From a virus, in IMG/VR virus record IMGVR_UViG_3300042549_005039, positions 1 through 33,438 of that record: a stretch of DNA of 33,438 nt; one strand, 5' to 3'. The notes under the pieces are model-generated. The model did not search any database. It was not told where the DNA came from and saw only the letters and a program-made list of their open reading frames with translations. Shown piece by piece: positions 18,390 through 26,797 of the stretch. The number at the start of each line of letters is the position of its first letter. Positions within the stretch are counted from its first letter, which is position 1. The position numbers and the translations under genes were made by a program.

Positions 18390-19837
18390 AGTAAAGTAAA
18401 TGTTTTTGTTACTGCTCCGATTCTCATTTTTATATTAGTTCCATCATACCAAATATCGCCGTCAACTGGTGATGTTGGTGCAGTTCCACTTGGTATTCTT
18501 AATGATGCTTTAGCCGTTGTTGATGCTCCAAGAATTGTTATACCATTTGCTATTTCAATTGCTCTAAAATCAGCAGCAGCAGTTAAGGTAGGTTGTATGT
18601 AAAGAGCTCTTGTAATACCATTTGCCCCACCCGTTTGATTAATTGTAAAATTTAATTTTAAAGCATTAAATGATGGTGTCCCACTTGCCGAAGTTGGTGC
18701 ATAAGTCCCAGAAAAATCTGCCAAACCTTGCTCTGTATTTGTGCCAGTTAAGTTATTAAAACTTTCAGCATCTACAACATATCCACTACCACCCGCTAAA
18801 TTTGAACGTAAATTTACATTATTACCAGCATTGACAAAAGCATTGCCTGAAGTTAAAGTAAGGTTACCTTGCACCCTTGCAGTTCCGACGACATCTAAAC
18901 GGAATCCAGCGTCTGTAAATGTTCCTCCGTTTTGGAATACAAAGTTGCCAGTAGACAAGAACATCGTAGCATATGTAGTACCAGCACTTTTAAAACTTAA
19001 ATTTGAACCATTTGTCTGTAGATTGTTTGTTTGTGTCGAGGTGCTAAAAATTGCACTTGATACACGAATGTCCCCAGTTACGTCTAATTCAACTCCTGGA
19101 TTAGTTCTCTTAATACCAACTCGCCCGTTTACTGTATCGGTATAAATTAAATTAGTCGCAACCGTCAACCCCCCAACAGTAATAGAATTCGTTGTCGTAT
19201 TCCCCCTACCCGTTACACTTGCCAACGTATCGCTTTCAGCAGTCAAATAAGTGTTAGTATCTAACGCAAACGTCCCCGCAGCAGTCATCTTTACAAATGA
19301 TGTTGAAGCATACGTTAACGCTGAAATAGATGTTAGGTTTGTTGCTAATGGTTGACCACCTAAACCACTCAAAGTATATGTTGGAATATTTAAAACGTTT
19401 GCAGCAAAAGTCGAAGCACCCGAATTGCCCGTTGTTGTTAAACTGATAGTTGCTTGTTTGCCGTTTAAAGCCGTTTGCGTAGCGGTTGAGATTGGTTTGT
19501 TTGCATCGCTTGTATTGTCGACATTTGACAAACCTACTGCAGTTTTATCGAGGGTGAGCCATGTCGTATCGTAATCCGTTGCGCTTGCTTTTTTTAACAC
19601 TTGCCCGATTGACCCACCCGCAGCGATACCAATTCCCGGTATGCCTTGAATCCCTTGAGCCCCTTGATCACCTTGAATACCTTGAATCCCTTGCGCCCCT
19701 TGAATACCGAATAAAACGCCTTTTTCTAAAACGGTTACAATGGTAGTTTCTTGTACGGGAAAATAAACCGTTATTTTTTTGCCCTGAACAACTGCGTTAT
19801 CTACTGAGTTCTCAGGAATATTTATTGTTATATTCAT
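18386..19837 (-). CDS. Tail fibre protein with collagen-like segment
   Basis: A 483-residue protein. The N-terminal 43 residues are a small beta-rich attachment region. About nine Gly-x-y triplets (GIQ/GAQ/GDQ/GIP, residues 44-70) form a collagen-like trimerising stalk. The long remainder is rich in Ser, Thr, Asn and Gly with fibre-type repeats (LDVTGDIRVSSA, RLDVVGTARVQGN, SLRIPSGTAPTSPVDGDIWYDG). The end resembles C-termini of Bacteroidota tail fibres, without an S74 peptidase domain. It should recognise the host surface. The gene follows the 112-residue protein and the large tail protein. Confidence 0.85.
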   Translation of the reverse strand: MNITINIPENSVDNAVVQGKKITVYFPVQETTIVTVLEKGVLFGIQGAQGIQGIQGDQGAQGIQGIPGIGIAAGGSIGQVLKKASATDYDTTWLTLDKTAVGLSNVDNTSDANKPISTATQTALNGKQATISLTTTGNSGASTFAANVLNIPTYTLSGLGGQPLATNLTSISALTYASTSFVKMTAAGTFALDTNTYLTAESDTLASVTGRGNTTTNSITVGGLTVATNLIYTDTVNGRVGIKRTNPGVELDVTGDIRVSSAIFSTSTQTNNLQTNGSNLSFKSAGTTYATMFLSTGNFVFQNGGTFTDAGFRLDVVGTARVQGNLTLTSGNAFVNAGNNVNLRSNLAGGSGYVVDAESFNNLTGTNTEQGLADFSGTYAPTSASGTPSFNALKLNFTINQTGGANGITRALYIQPTLTAAADFRAIEIANGITILGASTTAKASLRIPSGTAPTSPVDGDIWYDGTNIKMRIGAVTKTFTLL

Positions 19838-20172
19838 AAATCACTCGTTGTTGAATTAGAAAGTTCTACAATATTATTTTCAAATACAACGTGTTTGCCG
19901 TCTGGAAACTCTGAATCTGAAAAAACCAATGTTACAACAAGTGCTAGCATTCCACTTCCCCACGTTTGTGAATCGGAACGAACTATTTTAAACTTGCACT
20001 GATTAATATCCCCTGAAACAGCAACTACGCCGCCCGTACTTTTTTTGTACGTTTTGACAAGTTTGCCGCCAATATTAACACCAACAAACACATCTATAAG
20101 AGTTGAAAAAACAACCGTGTCTAAATCAATAACAATAACAGAATCTTCGCCCTTATAAATTACGCTTGCCAT
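19834..20172 (-). CDS. Tail tip or fibre-attachment hypothetical protein
   Basis: A 112-residue, beta-rich protein of unknown function (SVIVIDLDTVVF, DVFVGVNIGGKLVKTYKK, KFKIVRSDSQTWGSG, ALVVTLVFSD). The layout resembles small beta-sandwich baseplate proteins that hold fibres, but no named family is recognised. The gene is preceded by 43 non-coding bases with a TAATTTTG box 4 bases from the ATG, so it may start a transcript for itself and the fibre gene. Confidence 0.6.
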   Translation of the reverse strand: MASVIYKGEDSVIVIDLDTVVFSTLIDVFVGVNIGGKLVKTYKKSTGGVVAVSGDINQCKFKIVRSDSQTWGSGMLALVVTLVFSDSEFPDGKHVVFENNIVELSNSTTSDL

Positions 20173-20176
20173 ATTT

Positions 20177-20184
20177 CAAAATTA
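20177..20184 (-). promoter_or_regulatory. TAATTTTG -7 box, 4 bases before the ATG at 20172
   Basis: The box fits TAnnTTTG with the 4-base spacing seen at other starts. The best TTTG upstream is 25 bases away, longer than usual, so this promoter is weakly supported. Confidence 0.4.
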
Positions 20185-20215
20185 AATCTTTTGCCGTTTC
20201 AGTTTGTTACAAATA

Positions 20216-22531
20216 TCAATAGTGTGATTTTATCCAATAAACCGACCCATCCGAAACAATCACAATAGACCCATTTTGATTTGTTATATCGTGGTGAGAT
20301 AGTCCGTCAATCGTTCCGTTTACAATTACGCTATGCGGATTTGTTGTTTTCTTAAACCAAAATTCTATTCCCTTGCAAGTATCAGCTGCAGGAAGATTAA
20401 TTGTAATATTTCCGTCGGTTGTATTACAAATATATGAAGGCGTTGAAACACTGGCTGTGTGTGTTCCTGTTGTTAGTGTTGTAAGTGAGCCGAGTTCTTG
20501 GAGTTCAAATGTTGAAGTTTCAATAGATGGCTGATAATATACAGATACGGAATATCTTGTATCAATAGTCGGATTTGTATTCCCCTTATCAATAAATAAA
20601 TTGGATGAAAGATTTTGAGATACATTTGTTTGAGCGCCATTCATTGCATCAACTTGAGATTCTAATTCTTGAATTCTAAACTCATTTTGAGTTGCAGGAT
20701 TATTATAATATTCTGTATCTCCTGATTCAACGGCCGTATAATCGCCGTACAATTTAAGCCATTCTCCGTCATAAGTTTCACTCATGGCGTTGTAGGTATA
20801 TCCATTGCTTACCCAAATCGATGAATCAAATACAAGAGTCCTTAATCCATTATACGCACCATTGTCTCGGACGTTTGTTTTTACTGACTTAACGGCTTTT
20901 GAATAAAACCCTAAAACTTGCTTTGCATAAATATTTTCAAAGCTCCCACTTGTTGGTCCTGCTGCAATCCATGAATCGGAATTACTCCAATTGGTTCCGT
21001 CATAAACTTGAATAGAACCAATTGAATCCGAGCCAAATCCATCATAATAATAGGAATCCAAGTCAATAACTTTTGAAGCCTTTGTGTTGTTTATATTATT
21101 ATAAGTTGTTAAATTATCATTTAATTCTTGAATGACTGTAATTGATCCTGTGAAATCCGCATCTATTATCGTAGTTGAACCAGGTGTTTGAACATTTTGC
21201 AACAAATACATTTCAGCATAAAAATCACAACCCGAAATAAAGCTATTATCTGGCACCGAGTAACTCAATCTATATTGATGCGAGTATGGATTTGCTCCTG
21301 CAGCCGCAGCTCTAAAAGGCAAATCAATTTTTAAATTACCCGAAAATGCAACTGTTGGAGTCAATACCCATGCTGTCCCACTCCATGTATATTTGTTTCC
21401 CGTAGATCTTTCTTGCGCCCATGCTCTATATTTAAAAACATAAACATCCCTATAATTCGGAATGAAATTAATATAAAAATTAAATTTAACAGATTTGTCT
21501 TCTGTCATAGTTACGGGACCAATACTCAAATGAGAATTATTATAAGGCGTCCTCCATGTCTTAGCAACTTTTTTACTTACTGCTTTATGTGTAGTGAGTT
21601 TTATTTTTTTAATTGCTGGCTGGTATGAATGTGTAGGAAACGCTTCAAGAAATGGACGCGCAGAATTACTGATTGTATGCTCATGTGTAATTACTGTATT
21701 TGTGGCGGTTAGTGTTTCGGTTGTTGAATAACTATCGTAAATAATTGAATTTGTATAAGCCGCGTATTGGTGAACAAAATACATTCCATTTTCTAAAATA
21801 ATATACGCAGCAAAATTTCCTAAAACTTTTTCAAGTGCTTTTAGGCACGTTATATTGTCTTCGTTTTCATCGTCGCTCGATTGAACTATATTTTGTGTAG
21901 GGTCGTAGTTTTTTATTAAACTAGCCGCATTAATTCTAAATCTTGGTAATCTATAATTTGTACCTGAGCTATTTTCATAAGTCAATAAAGCATCCGCAAC
22001 AAAATAACCAGAACGACCAACTGCGCCCCAGTAAGCATCCAATTCGGTAACTTTTAAAATTGAAGTAATCAAATGCAACAAAGTAATTTTGCCACTTGTA
22101 AACCAAGCCGTATCAATTTTGTAATTATCCAACAACGAAAGCGTATCAACAGACGTAATTTCATAAATACGGTTTCCTTCAACTGCTGAGCGCTGCCATT
22201 GGAATAAATCACTTAAAACGCGACCTATCCAAATAACAGCGTTGTTTTTGTAGATGATCATCGCGTGAGAGCCCTCGCCGTCCGTTGCCATATTTTCAAA
22301 ATACGTCGCATCCGTATTATTGTCAATTGCAAAAAATACAGACGCCTTGGATTTCTTAACTATATTTTCAAATAGCGTGTCTCCTTGCCCTTGCCTTTCA
22401 ATCGTAAACCCTTCATTTACAATTCGCAATTCTGTACCACCTGAGCCGCTCCCTGTTGGCGCATCCCATATTTCAACTTTATAATTTACATTCGCAATGG
22501 ATATAAATTCACCCCAATATTTTCTAGCCAC
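20216..22531 (-). CDS. Large tail tip protein
   Basis: A 771-residue structural protein. The N-terminal 230 residues (KYWGEFISIANVNYKVEIWD, then FTIERQGQGDTLFENIVKKSKASVFF) resemble the distal-tail or tail-associated proteins of Bacteroidota siphoviruses, which begin with a small beta domain. A long Ser/Thr/Tyr-rich beta region follows, and the C-terminus is a further beta-rich head (STPSYICNTTDGNITINLPAAD). It lies directly after the tape measure gene, where the distal tail and hub proteins are encoded. It starts at GTG, overlapping the tape measure stop by 8 bases. An enzymatic domain is not apparent. Confidence 0.75.
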   Translation of the reverse strand: MARKYWGEFISIANVNYKVEIWDAPTGSGSGGTELRIVNEGFTIERQGQGDTLFENIVKKSKASVFFAIDNNTDATYFENMATDGEGSHAMIIYKNNAVIWIGRVLSDLFQWQRSAVEGNRIYEITSVDTLSLLDNYKIDTAWFTSGKITLLHLITSILKVTELDAYWGAVGRSGYFVADALLTYENSSGTNYRLPRFRINAASLIKNYDPTQNIVQSSDDENEDNITCLKALEKVLGNFAAYIILENGMYFVHQYAAYTNSIIYDSYSTTETLTATNTVITHEHTISNSARPFLEAFPTHSYQPAIKKIKLTTHKAVSKKVAKTWRTPYNNSHLSIGPVTMTEDKSVKFNFYINFIPNYRDVYVFKYRAWAQERSTGNKYTWSGTAWVLTPTVAFSGNLKIDLPFRAAAAGANPYSHQYRLSYSVPDNSFISGCDFYAEMYLLQNVQTPGSTTIIDADFTGSITVIQELNDNLTTYNNINNTKASKVIDLDSYYYDGFGSDSIGSIQVYDGTNWSNSDSWIAAGPTSGSFENIYAKQVLGFYSKAVKSVKTNVRDNGAYNGLRTLVFDSSIWVSNGYTYNAMSETYDGEWLKLYGDYTAVESGDTEYYNNPATQNEFRIQELESQVDAMNGAQTNVSQNLSSNLFIDKGNTNPTIDTRYSVSVYYQPSIETSTFELQELGSLTTLTTGTHTASVSTPSYICNTTDGNITINLPAADTCKGIEFWFKKTTNPHSVIVNGTIDGLSHHDITNQNGSIVIVSDGSVYWIKSHY

Positions 22532-24455
22532 GTCTTGAATCCCTTTCGTATTTTTTTACTGCCAAATATAAGTCCCTTCCGTCAAATCTCGTTTCCATTG
22601 ACATTGGAAAATTACCGCCACTCATAGGCATTAGCATTCCTTTTAATTTATCCAACGGCGCAATAACCTCGGGGTTACTTGAAGCCCCTGGATATTCACC
22701 AACTAACCCCAATGTCGGGCCGCTTACTATACCCCCGTCGGCAAATGCTGTTGGTCCTTTTGCTGCAATTGATTTAACAACTGCCCCCGCAGCAACCAAA
22801 GCAATACCCGCGCCAATGGCTAAAACTGGATTTGATATTAATAATTTTTGAAATGCCTCAGACGCGACAGCTGCCGCAATTAATGCTTTTCCATAAGCAT
22901 CCGCAAACGCTCCGACAGAATTTAACATAATTGAAAAAACACTTTGTAAAACATTGCTACCATTTAATAACCCATCCGCAATTGCAAGTCCAATATTGGC
23001 GTAAGCATCTGACTGAATATTTGCAAATGAAGCATTAAAAGCCGCAACAAATTTATCATTGTCGGCGATATATTCATCTTGTGCTTGTTTTTCTCTTTCT
23101 CGTTGTTTTATTTTTTCGTCTGTAATACTTTGATTTGCTGCTAATATTTTTCTAGTATTTTCAATTGCTTTCATATCAACAGTGAATTTTTTATCATTAA
23201 AATTTTGTTCAGCTGTAATAATATCACTTGAAATTGATTCAGTAAACTTTAAGGTATCTTCTTTTTGTTTTTTTGCTATTCCTAAACTTCCCCCTTTTTG
23301 CTCGTATGTTGGCTCGGTTGAATTCATGCTGCCATTTGACAAAACTGGCTTTTGTTTATTTAGTTCTTTGTCTAAATCTTGTTTTAATTTTATAAATTCC
23401 TTTTCGTTTTTTATCGCTTCATCGTTTGCTTTTTTCTTAGCTTCATTTGCCGCAATTTGAATATCTAATTCAAGCCCATATCTTTGAGATTCCAAATCAT
23501 TGTACTCTTTAAATAATTGCCCTTTTATAGCTTGATTAGTCTTAATATCAAGGTATTGCTGCATTGTTAAATTCTTTTGTTTTTTAATAAATGCCATTTG
23601 AGCATTTAGTATTTCAATATTTGATTTGCCTTGGGCTTGTAATTCCTTGCCTAGCTCCCCAATACGCCTATCAGCAAAATTCTTTTGAGATTCAAATCCA
23701 GCTTTTGCCGCTTCCTCAGCTTCTTTATTTGCTTTTTGTATTGATTCCCCAAGTAATTTGCTTTTATCAGCAGCATCGCTCATAGCACTTGCAAATTGTG
23801 CAACTAATACAATAGCAACACCAATACCCGTTGCAACCATAGCTACTTTTAAAGCATTCATGGCGCTCGCAGTTGCATAAGTTTTAATTGCTAAAACTTG
23901 CTGTGCGGCTGCGTTCAATCCAGTCATGGCAGCGCTTTCTTGTTGCAGCACATTTTGCACAGCTTGTATTCCATTCATTAAAGCAATTGCGCCTTGAACT
24001 TTTGCCAGTGTTTTTTGAAGTTCTTCATTTTTAGATCCAAATAACGCAGCAGCTCCTTCAGCAATTCCAAAAGCCCCAGCAACACCATGAGCAGCCGAAA
24101 CAACAGCATCAATTCTGCGCGTATCACTAGAAAAATATTGAATTTGAGCACCAGCATCGCTAACTTTGTCTTTAATTTGACCAGCAGATTTGATAATTTT
24201 ATTTGCCATGTCTTCAAATTCGGGACCAAGTGCTTGGACTTTAAGCGCCAAATTTTGAAGCTGAGCAACGGTTCTTTTTGTGTTTGGTGAGTTGGCAATT
24301 CGTTCAAAATCTTTTTCAATAGATTTTACGACGGCTTCCATTTGGCTGTCTATGGTTTTACCGCTGGCGCCAATAATTCTAACGGCATCTTTAAAACCTT
24401 TTTCGAGCTTATTTATATCCGCTCCAATTACTATATTTATTTGTTTATCTGCCAT
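22524..24455 (-). CDS. Tail tape measure protein
   Basis: A 643-residue protein. The N-terminal half is a helical coiled-coil rod (ADINKLEKGFKDAVRIIGAS, then QMEAVVKSIEKDFERI). A hydrophobic segment lies around residues 196-225 (NALKVAMVATGIGVAIVLVAQFASAM). Charged helices follow, then a second hydrophobic part (FADAYGKALIAAAVASEAFQ...VLAIGAGIALVAAGAVV). The end carries the usual GG-x-x-x-GPT...GEYPGAS-x-NPEVIAPL motif. Tape measure proteins set tail length at about 0.15 nm per residue, so a tail of roughly 95 nm is expected. No muralytic domain is visible. Confidence 0.92.
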   Translation of the reverse strand: MADKQINIVIGADINKLEKGFKDAVRIIGASGKTIDSQMEAVVKSIEKDFERIANSPNTKRTVAQLQNLALKVQALGPEFEDMANKIIKSAGQIKDKVSDAGAQIQYFSSDTRRIDAVVSAAHGVAGAFGIAEGAAALFGSKNEELQKTLAKVQGAIALMNGIQAVQNVLQQESAAMTGLNAAAQQVLAIKTYATASAMNALKVAMVATGIGVAIVLVAQFASAMSDAADKSKLLGESIQKANKEAEEAAKAGFESQKNFADRRIGELGKELQAQGKSNIEILNAQMAFIKKQKNLTMQQYLDIKTNQAIKGQLFKEYNDLESQRYGLELDIQIAANEAKKKANDEAIKNEKEFIKLKQDLDKELNKQKPVLSNGSMNSTEPTYEQKGGSLGIAKKQKEDTLKFTESISSDIITAEQNFNDKKFTVDMKAIENTRKILAANQSITDEKIKQREREKQAQDEYIADNDKFVAAFNASFANIQSDAYANIGLAIADGLLNGSNVLQSVFSIMLNSVGAFADAYGKALIAAAVASEAFQKLLISNPVLAIGAGIALVAAGAVVKSIAAKGPTAFADGGIVSGPTLGLVGEYPGASSNPEVIAPLDKLKGMLMPMSGGNFPMSMETRFDGRDLYLAVKKYERDSRRG

Positions 24456-24456
24456 T

Positions 24457-24864
24457 TTAATTTACATTAAAGCATATTGAATAATCTTGCATAATCCTGA
24501 ATGTACCTTCTTCGCTTTCGGTTGTTTCGGTAAATGGAATTTGGTCGAGTAGTTCGATACCTAAAACCATTGACCCATTAATTATAACGGGTGGATTCAC
24601 AGCAAGCATAGCAATTCGAACCAACTTTGCAATACTAGTGGCCTGAGTATATTCATACCCTACAATATCCACTTGTACGCGCGCATAGTTGGTTTTACTA
24701 TGTCCGCTCTTTGTGTTGTTCTGAGGTTCGCTAATTTGACGAAAGCAAATCGCAGGAAACTGAGACGTTTGAGCGATTTCCATCGGTGTGATTCTATCTC
24801 CAACAACTGCCACTACTGAGCTGTTGCTAGACAATATTTTATAAGTTATTTCAGGCGCTTGCAT
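24457..24864 (-). CDS. DUF3168-like tail completion/terminator protein
   Basis: A 135-residue protein. The layout (ITYKILSSNSSVVAVVGDRITPMEIAQTSQFPAICFRQIS, then YARVQVDIVGYEYTQATSIAKLVRIAML) matches the DUF3168 or gpU-like family of tail completion proteins: an alpha/beta fold with a loop that contacts the tail tube end. Usually it is encoded before the major tail protein. Here it lies after the tail chaperone genes, next to the tape measure. TAATG overlap with the chaperone extension. Confidence 0.75.
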   Translation of the reverse strand: MQAPEITYKILSSNSSVVAVVGDRITPMEIAQTSQFPAICFRQISEPQNNTKSGHSKTNYARVQVDIVGYEYTQATSIAKLVRIAMLAVNPPVIINGSMVLGIELLDQIPFTETTESEEGTFRIMQDYSICFNVN

Positions 24865-25256
24865 TACGGCGCTAATTTAGCGTATAAATCCTTTCGTTTC
24901 GCTACAAATTCGGCAATACTCTCTTCTTGGTCTGATTCCCAAGGAAACACAATTAAATTTTGTGGCGACATTTTCGCGTTCTTTTTTATATGTGGAGACA
25001 ATAAAATAAACGCCGTCCATCTTGACCGCTCCCATTCTTGACGATAAATCATAGTTTGGGCATTGCGCAACCCCGAAAAGCGTATCATGAAATATTCAGG
25101 ACTTAACAACTCCCAATCATTTGGCATAATACCCATTTCGCCAAATGCGGCTTCTTTAATTTCCTTCCAAGTTAAGGATTTTGCTTTGTGGTTTTGCTTA
25201 CCTTTTGGGGCTTGGCTTCCCCCGTCGTTTTGAAAAAACCGCCGAAAACCTCCCAA
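24864..25256 (-). CDS. Tail chaperone T extension, made by -1 frameshift as G-T fusion
   Basis: This open frame has no good ATG near its start; only a TTG at 25256 lies ahead of it. It is best read as the -1 frame extension of the preceding gene. The product is predicted to be a 222-residue fusion of residues 1-100 of the G protein (from 25531) and 122 residues encoded here. The T part includes TWKEIKEAAFGEMGIMPNDWELLSPEYFMIR (beginning about 21 residues into the extension), the W-x-x-x-x-x-A-x-G-x-x-G-x-x-P signature of tail assembly chaperones. It binds the tape measure and tail tube proteins during tail assembly. It is followed by the DUF3168 gene (TAATG). Confidence 0.75.
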   Translation of the reverse strand: MGGFRRFFQNDGGSQAPKGKQNHKAKSLTWKEIKEAAFGEMGIMPNDWELLSPEYFMIRFSGLRNAQTMIYRQEWERSRWTAFILLSPHIKKNAKMSPQNLIVFPWESDQEESIAEFVAKRKDLYAKLAP

Positions 25257-25531
25257 AAATGCGCAACTATTGGTGTAAGTTGTTCAAATGATTCAATCGA
25301 ATTACCAAACTCCTCCGAATCTTTCCAAGGCAATACAACTCCTTCCTTTTTGCAACCCGCCAAAATGCCATTATAAGCAACTTCGCGGTGTAGTTGGAAC
25401 ATTCCTAAATTGCTTTTTAGTTTATCCCCCATCGCTTCAAAACTATCACAATTCAAACTAATCATTGTTTTTTCAATTGCAGTCATCCCGAAAAATATCG
25501 GATATTCGATTTCGTTTATTAAAATTTTCAT
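25172..25531 (-). CDS. Tail assembly chaperone G, short form
   Basis: A 119-residue protein from the ATG at 25531. A TTG at 25549 would add six residues through the promoter box and is rejected. It is helical with an early strand (MKILINEIEYPIFFGMTAIEKTMISL). The middle (AMGDKLKSNLGMFQLHREVAYNGILAGCKKEG) is like a small tail chaperone. A T TTT TTC slippery heptamer (25232-25238) lies in frame at Phe99-Phe100, followed after 8 bases by a GGGG/CCCC hairpin, and the T frame is open from there. This is the G/GT arrangement of tailed phages. It has a promoter 4 bases from the ATG and follows a terminator. Confidence 0.8.
   Translation of the reverse strand: MKILINEIEYPIFFGMTAIEKTMISLNCDSFEAMGDKLKSNLGMFQLHREVAYNGILAGCKKEGVVLPWKDSEEFGNSIESFEQLTPIVAHFWEVFGGFFKTTGEAKPQKVSKTTKQNP
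25232..25238 (-). promoter_or_regulatory. -1 frameshift slippery site T TTT TTC
   Basis: The heptamer in the G reading frame fits X-XXY-YYZ exactly. Re-pairing by -1 gives TTT TTT. Eight bases downstream a four-pair GC hairpin with a nine-base loop may stimulate shifting. The T frame has no stop from here to 24864. Confidence 0.78.
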
Positions 25532-25535
25532 GTTA

Positions 25536-25563
25536 CAAATATAAAACAAAAAAGGCTACCAAA
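25536..25563 (-). promoter_or_regulatory. Internal promoter of the tail chaperone gene
   Basis: TTTG (25560-25563), 16 bases, then TATATTTG (25536-25543), then 4 bases to the ATG at 25531. The spacing between boxes is a little short. The -33 box lies inside the terminator stem, an unusual overlap. Confidence 0.55.
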
Positions 25564-25572
25564 TAGGCAGCC
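25548..25572 (-). terminator. Terminator after the major tail protein gene
   Basis: On the minus strand GGCTGCC (25566-25572) pairs with GGTAGCC (25554-25560), with one wobble pair and a five-base loop, followed by TTTTTT. It lies about 30 bases after the major tail protein stop, so the tail-tube mRNA probably ends here. Confidence 0.85.
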
Positions 25573-25599
25573 CTTAATGTATGAAAAAACGAATCTGAA

Positions 25600-26052
25600 T
25601 TATACGAATTTGCCGACAGTAACAGCGCCTGTAACTTGAAGTTTTACAGAGAATGTTGCCACGTCGTTATCTGGTGCACTTAAAGAAAATGAACTGACCA
25701 ACGCATTCATAGTCAATTTCAAATCACCAACAATGCCAGATCCCATAACAACTACAACGGGGGTGTGTGCAATAGCGCGCGCCAATAAGTCTTCTGGGCT
25801 TTCTTGACCTGAGCCAACTGACCCGTCTTCTTCCATGATTCCGTCGCAAGTCATAGTTGCTGAGTGTAAACCCGCAATAAATTCCTTCCAACCTGCGCTA
25901 TCTTTATTAGAAGCGTCGATCATGTCGTTAGTCATTTCGAAATCGTTTGTTCGCGCGTTGGCGAATTTTGTTTTTGTAGTAGTGCCGCCCGTGGTTGTCT
26001 CAATGAACATCCCTAATAGCGTGCCGTTTGTGTAACCAGTTGAAGCTGCCAT
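25600..26052 (-). CDS. Major tail tube protein
   Basis: A 150-residue protein of the phage tail tube (TP901-1-like) type. It begins with a beta-rich part (TGYTNGTLLGMFIET), then NDFEMTNDMIDASNKDSAGWKEFIAGLHSATMTCDG (residues about 36-71), a pattern typical of tube subunits with a beta-sandwich core. It ends with strands (VATFSVKLQVTGAV). It stacks as rings to form the tail tube around the tape measure. It is followed by a strong terminator, which should make its mRNA abundant compared with the chaperone. Confidence 0.88.
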   Translation of the reverse strand: MAASTGYTNGTLLGMFIETTTGGTTTKTKFANARTNDFEMTNDMIDASNKDSAGWKEFIAGLHSATMTCDGIMEEDGSVGSGQESPEDLLARAIAHTPVVVVMGSGIVGDLKLTMNALVSSFSLSAPDNDVATFSVKLQVTGAVTVGKFV

Positions 26053-26063
26053 ATTTTTATATA

Positions 26064-26480
26064 TTATTTATTTTCAGTTACAATTTTAGTGATTTTATCG
26101 CCTACTTGTGTTGCAATTTGTTGTTTGTACTTATCAAATGCGGGGCGAATGTATGGAACCGCTTTGATAAATCCCCTATCTTGACCGTCTTTTGTCTTTC
26201 TGACAGCCGTTCCATATTCAAAAATATGTGATAATTGGCCGCCCCCATCAACGCTATAATTAGGGCCTATTAAAATTGTGTTTGGGTATTTATTGTCTTT
26301 ACGCGTTATGAAACCATAAGCGTTTCTAAGCGTTTCATTTGGGGCATTTGCGCGAACTTCTTTCACAAGGGGTAACGCAACATCGATTAAAACTCTTTGA
26401 ACAACTCTATTACGTGTAAGTGCCTTCCGTTTGCGTTCCATGGCCGCAACTACCTTATCGACATTCTCGACCTTTACCAT
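26064..26480 (-). CDS. HK97 gp10-like tail component
   Basis: A 138-residue protein of the HK97-gp10/tail-connector family. A helical N-terminal part (VDKVVAAMERKRKALTRNRVVQRVLIDV) is followed by the typical core LSHIFEYGTAVRKTKDG...RGFIKAVPYIRPAFDKYK. The HIFEYGTA and PYIRPAFD motifs are strongly diagnostic. It forms part of the head-to-tail junction or tail completion. The start overlaps the stop of the head closure gene (TAATG). Confidence 0.9.
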   Translation of the reverse strand: MVKVENVDKVVAAMERKRKALTRNRVVQRVLIDVALPLVKEVRANAPNETLRNAYGFITRKDNKYPNTILIGPNYSVDGGGQLSHIFEYGTAVRKTKDGQDRGFIKAVPYIRPAFDKYKQQIATQVGDKITKIVTENK

Positions 26481-26797
26481 TATTGCGTTAATTGAGTTGT
26501 TACAAATAAATACATGTCTCTTTGAATATTTGAAATTGTAATAACGTTATAATTTTGGCCGTCAAAAACAATTCTATCTGCAACTTTTAAATCGCAATAG
26601 CGAATCTTGAATAAAACTTGTTGTTTGTTTTCGCGTTGGTTTCCAAAAACACCTTCCGAACCACTTTCGATCGCGTCGTATTTTGCCCATTCATCGGACA
26701 ATTTTGACCATGTTTTTACTTTTTCGCCCGTTGTTGTGTTTTGAGTATAAGCAAAACGCCAAATTTCAATCGGTGTATCAAATCTTCCTGCATCCAT
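26480..26797 (-). CDS. Head closure / head-tail adaptor protein
   Basis: A 105-residue protein matching the phage head closure family (SPP1 gp16-like). It begins with RFDTPIEIWRF and TGEKVKTWSKLSDEWAKYDAIESGSEGVFG. The end is strand-rich (VLFKIRYCDLKVADRIVFDGQNYNVITISN). This small beta-barrel sits under the connector and closes the filled head. Its order between connector and gp10-like gene is the standard one. Confidence 0.9.
   Translation of the reverse strand: MDAGRFDTPIEIWRFAYTQNTTTGEKVKTWSKLSDEWAKYDAIESGSEGVFGNQRENKQQVLFKIRYCDLKVADRIVFDGQNYNVITISNIQRDMYLFVTTQLTQ

Noticed and set aside
18741-19145. Plus-strand open frame of 134 codons opposite the tail fibre gene
   Set aside because: Pro/Leu/Thr-rich translation typical of the reverse of a Gly/Asn/Thr-rich fibre; no start signals.
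23978-24319. Second minus-strand frame inside the tape measure gene, Leu/Lys-rich
   Set aside because: It is an out-of-frame shadow of the coiled-coil part of the tape measure gene.
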